Assembly (NCBI GenBank): GCA_023935145.1 | Contig: CM043705.1 | Span: 55,167,084-55,231,083 of the forward strand | DNA from: Bretschneidera sinensis | Lineage: Eukaryota; Streptophyta; Magnoliopsida; Brassicales; Akaniaceae | DNA: 64,000 nucleotides | Direction of reading: 5' to 3' | Part shown: positions 1 to 9,917 of the stretch, one piece after another | Position numbering within the stretch: the first letter of the stretch is position 1 | How the letters are laid out: each line of letters starts with the position of its first letter | Position numbers and translations under genes: made by a program | The notes under the pieces: model-generated | What the model was told of the DNA's origin: nothing | Seen by the model: only the letters and a program-made list of their open reading frames with translations | The model's database searches: none

Positions 1-1472
1 CACAAGACATATTTGGAGGAGAATGCCAAGCCATCGAGGGAGCTATAAAGAAGGCTCAACCCAGCTATGCAAGAGGTTGTGAGGACAAAAATTATTAAGC
101 TGTTAGATGCAGGGATCATTTATCCCATCTCTGATAGCAAGTGGGTGAGCCCGATTCATGTCATGCCCAAGCGAGCTGGATTAACGGTAGTAAAGAATAA
201 GGACGACGAGTTGGTGCCAACTCGTGTTCAGTCAGGGTGGAGAGTGTGTATAGACTACCGTAAACTGAACGCTGCCACAAGGAAGGATCATTTTTCACTC
301 CCATTTATTGATCAGATGGTGGAGCGTTTGGCTGGGCACGAGTATTACTGTTTTTTGGATGGTTATTCTGGATATAACCAGGTCCCCGTAGACCCCGAAG
401 ATCAGGAGAAGGCAACATTTACCTGTCCTTTTGGGACATTCGCCTACCGTCGCATGCCCTTTGGGTTATGCAATGCACCTGCTACTTTTCAGCGATGCAT
501 GGTCAGCATATTCTCTGACATGGTGGAGCGTTCTTTAGAGATTTTCATGGATGACTTCTCCGTCTTCGGTTCATTATTTGAGGAGTGTCTGCACCATCTC
601 ACTTTGGTTTTAGTGCGGTGCAAGAAAAAGAACCTGGTGCTTAATTGGGAGAAGTGCCATTTTATGGTCAAGCAGGGTATTGTACTGGGGCACGTCATAT
701 CCCATCGGGGGATTGAGGTAGACAAAGCAAAGGTGGACCTGATTTCCAACCTTCCACCCCCACATACAGTGAAGGAGGTTCGATCTTTTCTGGGCCATGC
801 AGGATTCTACAAGCGATTTATCCAGAATTTCAGCAAGATCGCCTGGCCCTTGTGCAAGTTATTAATGAAGGATACCCCATTTGTATTTGATGAAGATTGT
901 AAGAAAGCATTTGGGGATCTGAAGAAGATTCTGACGTCCACACCCATTATTCAGCCACCCAACTGGGGTGTGCCTTTTGAAATTATGTGTGACGCATCAG
1001 ACTATGCTATTAGAGTTGTTTTGGGGCAGTGTGTTGACAAACTTCCCTATGTTATCTATTATGCAAGTCGAACTCTAAACGATGCACAACTCAATTACTC
1101 TACCACTGAAAAGGAGTTACTAGCAGTCATTTTAGCATTAGACAATTAGGATCTAAAGTCATTATCTACTCAGACCATGCAGCATTGAAGTATTTTTTCT
1201 CTAAAAAAGATGCTAAATCTCGTCTTATCCAATGGATCTTGCTACTTCAAGAGTTCGACATAGAGATTCGGGATAAGAAAGGTTTCGAAAATGTGGTGGC
1301 GGACCATTTGTCTAGATGATTGTGGATTTCACTGAGGTCGCCACTCCCATTTCTGAGACCTTTCTTGATGAGCAATTGATGCACATTGCTCATAATCCCG
1401 CACCATGGTTTGCTGATATAGTGAACTATCTTGTCACCGGTCAAATGCCTTTGCATTGGGGGGTGACAAGAT
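1..1472 (+). pseudogene. A1 reverse transcriptase and RNase H, degenerate
   Basis: This is the RT/RNase H part of a gypsy polyprotein, which copies element RNA into DNA. Visible RT landmarks are the fingers region ending in the ADSKWVSPIHV-type motif, a CIDYRKLNAATRKDHF block, FLDGYSGYNQV, the YRRMPFGLCNAPATFQ block and the catalytic FMDD box near 545-560. The RNase H start is CDASDYAI, and the TTEKELLAV block carries a catalytic Glu. The frame is broken by TAA at 46-48, TAG at 1147-1149 and a small deletion just after it: coding resumes in another frame as the YSDHAALKY block. A further shift lies near 1316. Close copies in B and C show the intact order. The domain assignment is sure and the gene is dead. 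Confidence 0.93.
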
Positions 1473-1484
1473 AAATCAAAGTTT

Positions 1485-2699
1485 TTAGCCATGGTAAAAC
1501 ATTTTTTCTGGGATGATCCTTACTTGTTCAAGTATTGTCCCGATTAGATCATCAGAAGGTGTATTCCTGAGCATGACCAATCTAATGTCATCGCCTTCTG
1601 TCATGATCATGCTTGTGGAGGCCATTTCAGTGCTAAAAAGACCGCTGCAAAGATTTTGCAGTGTGGATTCTATTGGCCTACCCTGTTCCGAGACTTTCAC
1701 ACCTACTGTGTATCTTGTGAGCGTTGCCAAAAGCTAGGGAGTATTTCTAGGAGGAATATGATGCTCCTCAACCCCATTCTGATTGTTGAGATTTTTTATG
1801 TGTGGGGCATTGATTTTATGGGACCTTTCCCAAACTCCTTTGGCTATCTGTACATTCTAGTTGCTGTGGACTACCTGTCCAAATGGGTGGAAGCAGTTGC
1901 ATACAAGACCAATGACCATAGAGTTGTGGTCCAATTTTTGAAGAACAATATATTTGCTCGTTTTAGTACACCTCGAGCAATTATAAGTGATAGAGGTAAG
2001 CATTTTTGCAACAGGATTTTTGAGCAGTTGATGAAGAAGTATTTCATCACACACAAAGTTGCCACCCCATATCACCCACAGACGAGTGGACAAGTGGAAA
2101 TTTCCAATCGCGAGATTAAGCACATTTTAGAGAAAATTGTGAACCCTAATAGAAAGGACTGGTCTCTGCGATTAACTGATGCACTGTGGGCATATCGAAC
2201 AGCATTCAAGACGCCAATTGGCATGTCTCCATACCGTATTGTGTACAGAAAAGCCTGTCACCTTCCAGTCGAATTAGAGCATAGAGCCTATTGAGCTATC
2301 AAACAGCTGAACTTTAATCTTTTAAAGGCTGGATCCCAAAAGAAGCTCCAACTCAATGAATTAGAGGAGCTGCGAAATGATGCATATGAGTGTGCACAGT
2401 CATACAAAGCACAAATGAAGAAGACTCATGAACAAAACATTTTGAGACGAGCTTTTGAGCCGGGTCAAAAAGTTCTTCTTTACAACTCATGCCTGCATCT
2501 TTTCCCAGGCAGGCTCAAGTCTCGATGGACCGGCCCCTTTATTATTCAGTCAGTTTTTCCTCATGGGGCTATCGAGATTGATGATCCAAAGAATGTTAAC
2601 ACTTTCAAGGTAAATGAACAGAGACTAAAACCATTCTTGGAGTTGAGGAGTCCTAATATTGAGACAATATTGTTGACGGATCCTATTTACTCCGATTGA
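1485..2699 (+). pseudogene. A1 integrase, degenerate
   Basis: Integrase joins the cDNA to the host chromosome. The N-terminal zinc-binding region is seen as CHDHACGGH followed by [10 protein letters not shown]. The catalytic core has its first Asp in [10 protein letters not shown], its second in IISDRGKHF, and the Glu in [11 protein letters not shown], so the DDE triad is intact. The C-terminal GPY/F-like motif RWTGPFII lies near 2525-2550 and the reading ends with TGA at 2697-2699. TAG near 1546 and TGA near 2292 interrupt the frame. It is the last coding unit of A1; no ORF3 follows. Confidence 0.92.
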
Positions 2700-2952
2700 G
2701 GGTCATCTACTAAGGAGAGTCTGGCTAAAGACTTTAAACTTAGCGCTCATGGGAGGCACCCCACAGCTTATCTTTTTATTTGTTTATTATTTTATATATT
2801 TATGCTTAATGTTTGTTTCCAGTGTCTTTTTGTTTTCTAGTCTTTATTTTTCAGGGACAATGCGTATTGCAGATCAAGTGTGGGGGTATGCTATGAGCCA
2901 TGCCAGTCCAGATAGTTCTCTATATCCCAGGTCAACTTTTTCCATATTATTC

Positions 2953-2990
2953 ACACATTGGGGTCAATGTGTAATTTAAGTTTGGGGGTA
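2953..2990 (+). other. Hairpin followed by internal polypurine-tract-like sequence (A1)
   Basis: ACACATTG (2953-2960), loop GGGT, and CAATGTGT (2965-2972) form a perfect 8-bp stem. Six bases later AAGTTTGGGGGTAT (2979 on) repeats the first 14 bases of the element's own polypurine tract at 4007. The same arrangement occurs in A2 and, on the minus strand, D; C has a 6-bp version. Confidence 0.7.
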
Positions 2991-3337
2991 TGGGAGACAC
3001 ATTACACACACTTTGTCCTAATTTGCTGTTGTTTTTTTTTTAATGCATGCTCATGTTATTTTGAAATTTTGGTTGATCTAAACAATTTCTGTGATGTGAT
3101 TCATTGGTGAGCCTAAATTTTGGAACACATGATCTGTTGATAAAGTTTTAAAATTTAGCTACTTACTTGAGGCATTTGAGAATTCACATGTTTGATCTTG
3201 AATCTAACACGAGCACATTAGTACGCATTATGTGAGGTATGACGTGTGATTTTAATGTGTACGTTTCTGTCTTAATTGAAACTGGATGACTTTTTGGATT
3301 AACACTTTGGCATATAAAAAAAATGATGTTCATAAAT

Positions 3338-3410
3338 AAACTTCCCACTGAGTAACTGGACCTCTTGCCTCAGTAAGCAGTGAGTGTTCACGTCAAAAGG
3401 TTGGAATTTT
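3338..3410 (+). repeat. Conserved 3' noncoding block, single copy in A1
   Basis: A block beginning AAACTTCCCACTGAGTAACT and ending near GTCAAAAGGTTGGAATTTT. A2 and D each carry it twice. In the other copies its ends pair as TTTCCAC and GTGGAAA, suggesting RNA structure. Confidence 0.6.
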
Positions 3411-3583
3411 GTTTAATAGTATTAAGGCCAGTTTAATTTCGTAGCCTTTTTGACTCGAATTAGTAAGTCCTAAGGGGTGTCTGTACATAATGCCCTAAAA
3501 CCATCTGGTTTGGGAGTCATTGACTCAACACTCGCTACATGGGTCAATTAGAAAGCTTAAGGGAACTAAACATAGCTGAGCCT

Positions 3584-3591
<8 letters not shown>

Positions 3592-3668
<77 letters not shown>
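3592..3668. repeat. (TA)n microsatellite in A1 noncoding region
   Basis: About 76 bp of uninterrupted alternating T and A. A2 has a short A-rich stretch at the matching place, so the expansion is particular to this copy. Confidence 0.95.
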
Positions 3669-4006
3669 TATGCCATTTTCGTTCATTCTGATGGGAAATG
3701 CGGTGAATCTTGAGACTTAGAAACCTTACACATTGGACTCATTCGGAAGCTTCATTTTTATTTGCTAATTCACTTTACACTTAGTCAGACTTATGATGCA
3801 TTAGCCTGCCTTTTGTAAGTAATTAGATTTTAACATTTCTGTTCATTGCGAAGATGGGTTTATCTTTTTAAGCTTGCTCATGAATCATTATCATGATGGT
3901 GTGTGCTCATAAAATCTTTGGATACCATGAATTATGAACTTATCTTTATATTCTTTGTTTTTCATTTAGTTTTTAATTTCGTATTGCTATGGGACTAGCA
4001 ATATGT

Positions 4007-4021
4007 AAGTTTGGGGGTATT
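4007..4021 (+). other. A1 polypurine tract
   Basis: AAGTTTGGGGGTATT directly abuts the TGATGAG start of the 3' LTR, the position where plus-strand DNA synthesis is primed. Confidence 0.85.
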
Positions 4022-4200
4022 TGATGAGTGCTAAATATTACATGTTTTAGCCCCTTAGTTTAAATTTGTTGAGTTCTTAATTATGTTATTTCGTGCTATT
4101 TTATCTATTTTCTGTGTTTTTTGTGTTTTTATAGGTTTTGGAATAAAATGAAGCAATGTGGAAACTTCAGAGCTTAAAGACCAAAAGCTGAGGATGCCTA

Positions 4201-4520
4201 GTGCGATCGAGCGCACCAGACATGCGATCGATCGCACCTGCGATCGTGCGCACACAGCATGAGATCAATCGCACCTGCGCTCGAGTGCACAAGACTTGCG
4301 ATCGATCGCAAGTTACTCGCACATCCCACATTGGAAAGGAAACTTTTGATACTAAATATATATTGCAGCGCACTGTGATGCGCTCGAGCGCAACAAGGCT
4401 GCGATCGATCGCAGTTGACTCGCACATCCCACATCGGATAGGAAGCACCTACAGCACGCCTGACACATTGCATCGCACCATGCTGCGATCGATCACACCA
4501 GACTTGCGATCGATCACAAA
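4201..4520. repeat. CGATCG-palindrome cluster in A1 LTR U3
   Basis: About ten copies of a 14-bp motif, typically TGCGATCGATCGCA, some with GAGCGC or CTCGAG variants. They are irregularly spaced over 320 bp upstream of the TATA box. The same motif is clustered in both LTRs and in the spacer of element D. Confidence 0.85.
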
Positions 4521-4528
4521 GAGGCAGT

Positions 4529-4579
4529 ATCCCACATCGAATTTACAGCTCATTGTACTCCGAGAAATCCCTTATATAA
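4529..4579 (+). promoter_or_regulatory. A1 LTR core promoter: USE-like motif and TATA box
   Basis: ATCCCACATCG (4529-4539) fits the plant snRNA upstream sequence element RTCCCACATCG. TATATAA is at 4573-4579. Start-to-start distance is 44 bp, the same as in both A2 LTRs. Transcription would start about 30 bp downstream of the TATA box. Confidence 0.6.
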
Positions 4580-5378
4580 ACACTATCCCACCTCATTATT
4601 CAGTGTGCAGTCTGGTGGATTTATACTAGCATTCTAGTAGATCTCCTAAAGGCTTTTGCCACCACCGGGGGAAGTGCTGCCCAACAGCGTGTGGAATTTC
4701 TCCCAATGTACAGTCAGTTTTAATTCTTTTCCAGTTTTTAATGCTTAACACTTTTTATTGTGAAATTTAGTTTCATGATAATGGGTGGCTAAAATCTTCA
4801 GCTAAGGTTGAAGATGAAGCCTCGCCATTGTTTAGCATTATATTTTCATATATGTTTATACAATTCTGATATGTTTAGTTTAAATGCTCTATTTCAATTG
4901 TTTGAGTAGATTCTTACGATTGATAGTTTTTAATTGTTCTGTTGGAAATTCTGCGTGTTTTATCCGATGGATACATCGAATCCTTTTCGATTAAATTGGA
5001 TTTCCTTTGTGATTTGTTAAAAATGGATACATTGGATGCTTTTGGTTTAATTGGGATATTCGTTGTTTTTTTGTTGGATTCATGGAATGCTTGATAGATT
5101 ATTTTTTATATAGAACATGAAGATATATGCTTTACTTTGGTTGGGTGGATTCTAACACCTTAGTGTTTTCATCATTAGTTATTAAATTAATTTAGTTTAG
5201 TTTAGTTTATATTTTTTTTGCAAAAATATAATTTACAATTCGGAACTAGGTTAAAATAAGGTTAGTTTAGATAAAAAGCTATTTTCACAACGCATTCCCT
5301 GTGGATTCGACCTCGCACTTGCATAACACTATATTGCAAACGATTCGTGCGCTTGCGAGTAATTTAAAACTCACAACA

Positions 5379-5437
5379 TTGCTCTCATCATATTCTTGAG
5401 GTTGTTTCCCTCTTGGTCTCTTGGATTTGGGTGCCAT
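5379..5437 (-). pseudogene. B ORF3 (envelope-like), first 19 codons only
   Basis: The ATG is at 5437-5435. The product begins MAPKSKRPRGKQPQEYDE, matching the start of element C's ORF3 (MASKTKRPRGKPQQEYDK). Insertion of A1 cuts it off at 5379, and the rest should lie left of the window. The basic, Arg/Lys-rich start could be a nuclear-localisation-type stretch, but that is inference. Confidence 0.85.
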
Positions 5438-6197
5438 TTGAATAAAGTGAATAGAATAATAAAATAAAGTCAAAATCAACCACCCAAACAGCACAATTGA
5501 ACAATAAAGGGAAGAATTTTTTTGCTTACTTTATACTCAAAATTTGAGAGGAGAAGACTAACCACCAACTTTAGTTTTGCTTAATGAACCCAAAATCTTC
5601 TTGTACCAAGCTTTTTTCTTTTTTTTTAAGAGATTCTCAACCAAAATCTGCAATTATAGTGCAAAATCCTACAAGAAATGGTGTTAGAATCAAGTAATTT
5701 TGAGCAAAATGGACTGGGTAAGTGAGAGTTTGAGAGAGAAATGAGTGTGCTGTGTTTCTGTAAAATAGAAGTGAAGAGGAAAGTGCAGAAACTGATTTAA
5801 AAGAGTGCAGATTCGTGTGTGCAAAAGCAGAGGCAGCTGGCGCGACTACTGGCGCGGTGCGGCGCGGCTATAGGCGCACTGCGGCTTGAGCTGAGGGGCC
5901 AGATCTGTGCATTCTGTGGGGCGCGGCGTGGGTGCTGGTGGAAATGGGCCGTGCTATTGGGCGAGGCGCACTGTGGGCTGTGCCTAGGTGCGACCTGGGC
6001 CTATTCCTGAAAAAAAAACTCGTTTGGTTCACAAAAATAAAATAAAATTAGCCCAAATAAATAATAAAAACAATACAAAAAATCAATTTAAAGTAAAATA
6101 AAATAAACTAAAAATTAAAATTGAAATAAACTCAATCATAAATAAAACAAAATAAAAAAAAATAAAAGTAAAAGCATACCTTTGTTGTGTGGTCAAG
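5438..6197 (-). promoter_or_regulatory. B spacer between integrase and ORF3; candidate internal promoter and leader
   Basis: This holds no supportable gene. On the minus strand it has a GC-rich stretch (6000-5815) rich in GCGC and CCTAGG-type words, then the TATA-like TTTTAAAT (5802-5795). A pyrimidine-rich leader follows, with a possible splice donor GTAAGC near 5530, then the ORF3 start. The part around the TATA-like site and the leader (AAGAAGATTTTGGGTTCAT) aligns by eye with element C, which has a full TATATAAA at the same place. The promoter function is inference. Confidence 0.45.
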
Positions 6198-7923
6198 TTA
6201 AGGTAAATAGACCGGATCCATAAGTGGAATGTCTTCCACCTCCGGATCTTGCCTATTGATTAAGATCTTAAGGCACTGACCATTCACTTTAAAAGTCCGA
6301 CCGTCCTTAGTGTCCTTAATTTCCACCGCTCCATTTTCAAAAACATTTTGTACTATGAAAGGACCGGTCCATCTTGACCGAAATTTTCCAAGATGCTTAT
6401 GAAGTCTAGAGTCGTATAAGAATACCCAATCATTAGGTCTTAATGTTTTCCTTAAAATGTTTTTGTCATGGAATACTTTCATCTTAGCCTTTTAGATTCT
6501 AGAATTTTCATAAGCATCGTTTCTTAATTCTTCTAACTCAGTTAGCTGATATTTCCTAAGCTTACTCGCTTCGCCTATGTCAAAATTAAAAGACTTGATG
6601 GCCCAATAAGCTCGATGCTCGAGCTCCACGGGTAAGTGGTAAGGCTTTCCAAAAATAAGCCGATAAGGCGATATACCTAAAGGAGTTTTAAAAGCTGTTC
6701 GGTAAGCCCAAAGCGCATCATTAAGTCTCAAAGACCAATCTTTACGATTGGGGTTAACTGTTTTTTTCCAAAACTTGTTTAATCTCCCTATTAGCAAGCT
6801 CTACTTATCCACTGGTCTGAGGATGATAGGCAGTAGAGATTTTATGTAATACCTCATATTTTTTCATTAAAGCTTCAAAAGAACGGTTGCAAAAATGTGT
6901 ACCTCGATCACTAATTATAGCATGTGGTGTACCAAATTGAGATAACACATTTTCTTTAAGGAATTTAATCACCGTTCCATTATCATTGTTTCGACAAGCT
7001 ACTGCCTCTACCCACTTGGATACGTAATCTATTGCCACAATGATATATTGGTATCCGAAGGAAGGAGGAAAGGGTCCCATGAAATTGATGCCCCAACAAT
7101 CAAAGATTTCAATCACTAAAATAGGGTTTAAGGGCATCACATTTCGGTGAGACACAGCTCCTAACTTTTGACACCTTTCACATGAGCGACAATAGGTGTT
7201 TGCATCTTTAAACAAGGTAGGCCAATAAAATCCACACCGCAAAATTTTTGCAGCGGTTTTTTTCGTTGAAAAGTGGCCTCCACAAGCTTGGGAGTGACAA
7301 AATTCTAAGACACTTGCAATCTCTTCATTAGGGATGCAACGCCTTAGAATTTGGTCAGGGCAGTACTTGAAAAGATAGGGGTCATCCCAATAAAAATTAC
7401 ATACCTCATATAAGAATTTCCTCTTGTCTTGAGCACTCCAATCCATAGGTATCTCACCTGTAGCCAAATAATTTATGATGTAAGCAAACCATGGTAGAGA
7501 AGTAATGGAGAGTAAGTGCTCATCGAGAAAATCATCTTTGATTGGCATGTCATCACAAGTGTCCTCAAAAGTGAGCCTGGATAGATAGTCAGCTACTACG
7601 TTCTCCACTCCTTTCTTATCCTTGATGGTGATATCAAATTCTTCCAAGAGGAGGATCCATCGGATTAGTCGTGCCTTAGCATCCTTCTTTGTAAGAAGAT
7701 ACTTAAGGGTTGCATGATCTGTAAAAATAAGGATAGAAGAACCAATTAAATAAGCACGAAATTTATCTAAAGCAAATGCTATAGCTAGCAACTCTTTTTC
7801 AGTTATAGAGTAATTCATTTGAGCATTATTTAAAGTCTTACTAGCATAGTAAATGACAAAAGGTTTACCTTCCCTTTGTTGTCCAAGAACAGCACCTACA
7901 GCGTAGTCACTAGCATCGCACAT
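6198..7923 (-). pseudogene. B RNase H and integrase, degenerate
   Basis: Reading from 7923: the RNase H starts at [13 protein letters not shown], with [15 protein letters not shown] and [12 protein letters not shown]. Next comes the integrase zinc-binding region (CHSQACGGH ... [10 protein letters not shown]). The core follows, with the first catalytic position changed to Asn in [11 protein letters not shown] (A1 and C have Asp). The second Asp, in IISDRGTHF, is kept. A stop at about 6805 replaces Gln after PQTSG, and one extra A in an A-run shifts the frame just after. The C-terminal domain (6482-6198) includes RWTGPFIV. A stop also separates 6492 from 6482. The enzyme would be inactive even without the stops because of the Asp-to-Asn change. 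Confidence 0.92.
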
Positions 7924-7953
7924 GATTTCAAAAGGTAAAGTCTAATCCAGTGA

Positions 7954-8973
7954 CTACATTATAGGTGCGGAAGTAAGCTTGCCAATCAGTGTTTTAAAGG
8001 CCTCTTGACAAGCTTGAGTCCACTCAAAGGGGGTATCTTTAACTAGGAGGGCACATAATGGTTTAGATATGTTCGAAAAATTTTGTATGAACCTCTTATA
8101 AAAACCAGCATAACCAAGGAAAGATCTCACATCCTTTATTGTCTTAGGGGTAGGTAATTTAGAAATTAATTCAATCTTAGATTGATCAACCTCTATTCCT
8201 TTAGAAGAGACAATATGCCCTAAGACAATACCAGATGGTACCATGAAATGGCATTTTTCCCAATTTAAAACCAATTATTTTTCCTCACAGCGAATTAATA
8301 CTCTTTCTATTAAGCATGCTTCAAATGAAGATCCAAAAACAGTTAGGTCATCCATAAAGACCTCCATGCAATTTTCAACCATATCACTAAAAATACTCAT
8401 CATGCAGCATTGAAAAGTAGCAGGGGCATTACACAATCCAAATGGCATTCTATGAAAAGCATAGGTGCCAAAGGGACAAGTAAAAGTGGTCTTTTCTTGA
8501 TCTTCTAATGCAATTTCTATTTGATAATAACCAGAATAACCATCTAGAAAACAGTAAAAGGGATTACCAGCTACACACTCAAGAATTTGATCAATAAAAG
8601 GGAGTGGGAAGTGGTCTTTCTGGGTGGCAGCATTTAATTTTCTGTAATCAATGCACATACGCCACCTGGTCACAAGTTTGGTAGGGACGAGCTCTCCTAG
8701 GTCATTCTTTACTACTATGACTCCAAACTTTTTAGGAACAACTTGTGTAGGACTTATCCATTTACTATCAGCTATGGGATATATAATGCCCGCATCTAAT
8801 AGTTTTAGCGCTTCATTTTTCACTACTTCTTTCATAGTGGGGTTAAGCCCACATTGAGGGTCTCTACGAGGACTAGTTCCTTCATCCAAATTTATTTTAT
8901 GGGAGCAGATTAGGGGATTAATTCCCTTCAAATCAGTCATGCTCCAACCTAAGGCTGATTTATGTGCATTCAA
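7954..8973 (-). pseudogene. B reverse transcriptase, degenerate
   Basis: Reading from 8973, the N-terminal part contains LDAGIIYPIADSKWISP and CIDYRKLNAATQKDHF. Next come FLDGYSGYYQIEI, YAFHRMPFGLCNAPATFQ and the catalytic VFMDDLTVFG. A TAA-type stop near 8275 replaces a residue in the CEEKELVLNWEKCHF block; the thumb region (8274-7954) continues with VRSFLGYAGFYKRFI. A small deletion relative to A1 and C is seen around EACLIERVLIRC. The upstream end overlaps the protease frame. Homology to the RT of C (19093 on) is close and colinear. Confidence 0.92.
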
Positions 8974-9917
8974 ATTTTGAAGTAATTTCTCACTTGGGTC
9001 TCAGATAATTCAGAGGAAATAATAATAAGAAAGGTATCACCTAGACCAAGAAAAGCATGCTTTAAGCCCTTAGGTAGTGGCTTTAATTCAACTTTAGGTG
9101 CTTCCACACTTGAAGGGACTTGTTTCTCACTTCTTTCGGGCTGCTCCTCAAACTTTGGTTGCCATGCTCGAGTGCCATAATTCTGAGATTTATCAAAAAC
9201 AGCACAAATATCAATTATATCAGTTTTATCATTAAATAAATCAATCTCAGAATTCATAAGAAAACTTTCAAGAGGATCATAATCATGAGTTAAGGAGACT
9301 CCCTCATTGATGAGTGACTCAATCATGTAAAACTGGTGGTTTTCATCCTCATCTTCGGGCTGTTTTGCAACATTGAATATATTCACTTCAAGGGTCATAT
9401 TTCCAAAGGATAGCTTCATGAGTCCATTCCTACAATTTATTAGAGCATTTTCAGTAGCAAGAAAAGGTCTACCCAAAATCAAAGGAATCTTAGAGTTAGT
9501 GTCAAAAATAGAAGTAGTATCAAGGATTAAGAAATCAACAGGATAATAAAATTTATCAATTTGAATTAAAACATCCTCTACCACACCCCGATGTACTTTG
9601 ACTGAATGGTCAGCCAATTGCAATACCACACCAGTTGGTTTGATCTCTCCTAAACCTAGCTGTAAATAAATAGAGAATGGCATCAAGTTTACACTAGCTC
9701 CTAAATCTAGCAGGGCTTGTCCAACCTCATGATTTCCAATGCTACAAGCAATGGTAGGACAGTGTGGATCCTTGTATTTTAGGGGAATTATTTGCTCAAT
9801 TAAAGCATTAACTTGCTCAGTTAAGAATGTTGTTTTCTTGACATGGTGCTTCCTCTTAATTGTGCACAAATCTTTGAGAACCTTTGCATAGGTAGGAACT
9901 TGTTTAATTATATGCAA
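8970..9917 (-). CDS. B protease region of the gag-pol polyprotein (remnant, open over 315 codons)
   Basis: This frame carries a retroviral-type aspartic protease, which cuts the polyprotein. The active-site loop is LLDLGASVNLMP, with DLGAS in place of the usual D-T/S-G; this form is usual in Athila-like elements. The flap region follows as LQLADHSVKVHRG, and the closing motif is IPLILGRPFLAT. Upstream residues (VPTYAKVLKDLC) belong to the gag-protease linker. Downstream, an acidic linker leads to the RT frame. There is no genuine start here, because translation would enter from gag; the frame is open upstream of 9917 too. It is the best preserved domain of B, but the element as a whole is defective. 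Confidence 0.85.
   Translation of the reverse strand: MHIIKQVPTYAKVLKDLCTIKRKHHVKKTTFLTEQVNALIEQIIPLKYKDPHCPTIACSIGNHEVGQALLDLGASVNLMPFSIYLQLGLGEIKPTGVVLQLADHSVKVHRGVVEDVLIQIDKFYYPVDFLILDTTSIFDTNSKIPLILGRPFLATENALINCRNGLMKLSFGNMTLEVNIFNVAKQPEDEDENHQFYMIESLINEGVSLTHDYDPLESFLMNSEIDLFNDKTDIIDICAVFDKSQNYGTRAWQPKFEEQPERSEKQVPSSVEAPKVELKPLPKGLKHAFLGLGDTFLIIISSELSETQVRNYFKI

Larger units (their letters stand above)
2700..4021 (+). other. A1 3' noncoding region
   Basis: This gene-free 1.3 kb lies between integrase and the 3' LTR. It starts with a module (CTTAGCGCTCATGGGAGGC near 2738) also present in A2 (14534) and, reversed, in D (about 30780-30800). It holds three polypurine-tract-like G-runs (2875-2890, 2979-2990, 4007-4021), a perfect hairpin at 2953-2972, a conserved block at 3338-3410 and a TA microsatellite. 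A 76-codon open frame at 2749-2979 has no recognisable protein and is probably chance. Confidence 0.8.
1..5378 (+). mobile_element. Element A1: 3' part of an Athila-type Ty3/gypsy retrotransposon
   Basis: The window opens inside the pol gene of this plus-strand element. It continues through reverse transcriptase, RNase H and integrase, a 1.3-kb noncoding region, a polypurine tract and one complete LTR (4022-5378, TG...CA). The 5' LTR, gag and protease lie left of the window. The sequence after the LTR is the start of ORF3 of element B on the opposite strand, so A1 sits inside B. The target duplication should read TTGCT (5379-5383), but its partner is outside the window. There is no ORF3 between integrase and the LTR. 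Several stops and frameshifts make it non-functional. Confidence 0.93.
4022..5378 (+). repeat. A1 3' LTR (1357 bp)
   Basis: Starts TGATGAGTGCT and ends ACTCACAACA. The limits are fixed by the polypurine tract on the left and by the resumed ORF3 of element B on the right. It holds a cluster of CGATCG-centred palindromes (4201-4520), three CCCACAT(C/T)G motifs, a TATA box (4573-4579) and the U5 block CCCTGTGGATTCGACC (5297-5312). Its first bases and last 100 bases resemble the A2 LTR; the middle does not. Confidence 0.93.

Noticed and set aside
4201..4520. Clustered short repeats looking like a CRISPR array
   Set aside because: The units are palindromes of variable sequence with irregular spacing in a plant LTR; there are no uniform spacers.
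5819..6010. 63-codon Cys/Trp/Arg-rich plus-strand frame
   Set aside because: It is the reverse of B's GC-rich spacer; no signal peptide or family, and composition explains the open frame.
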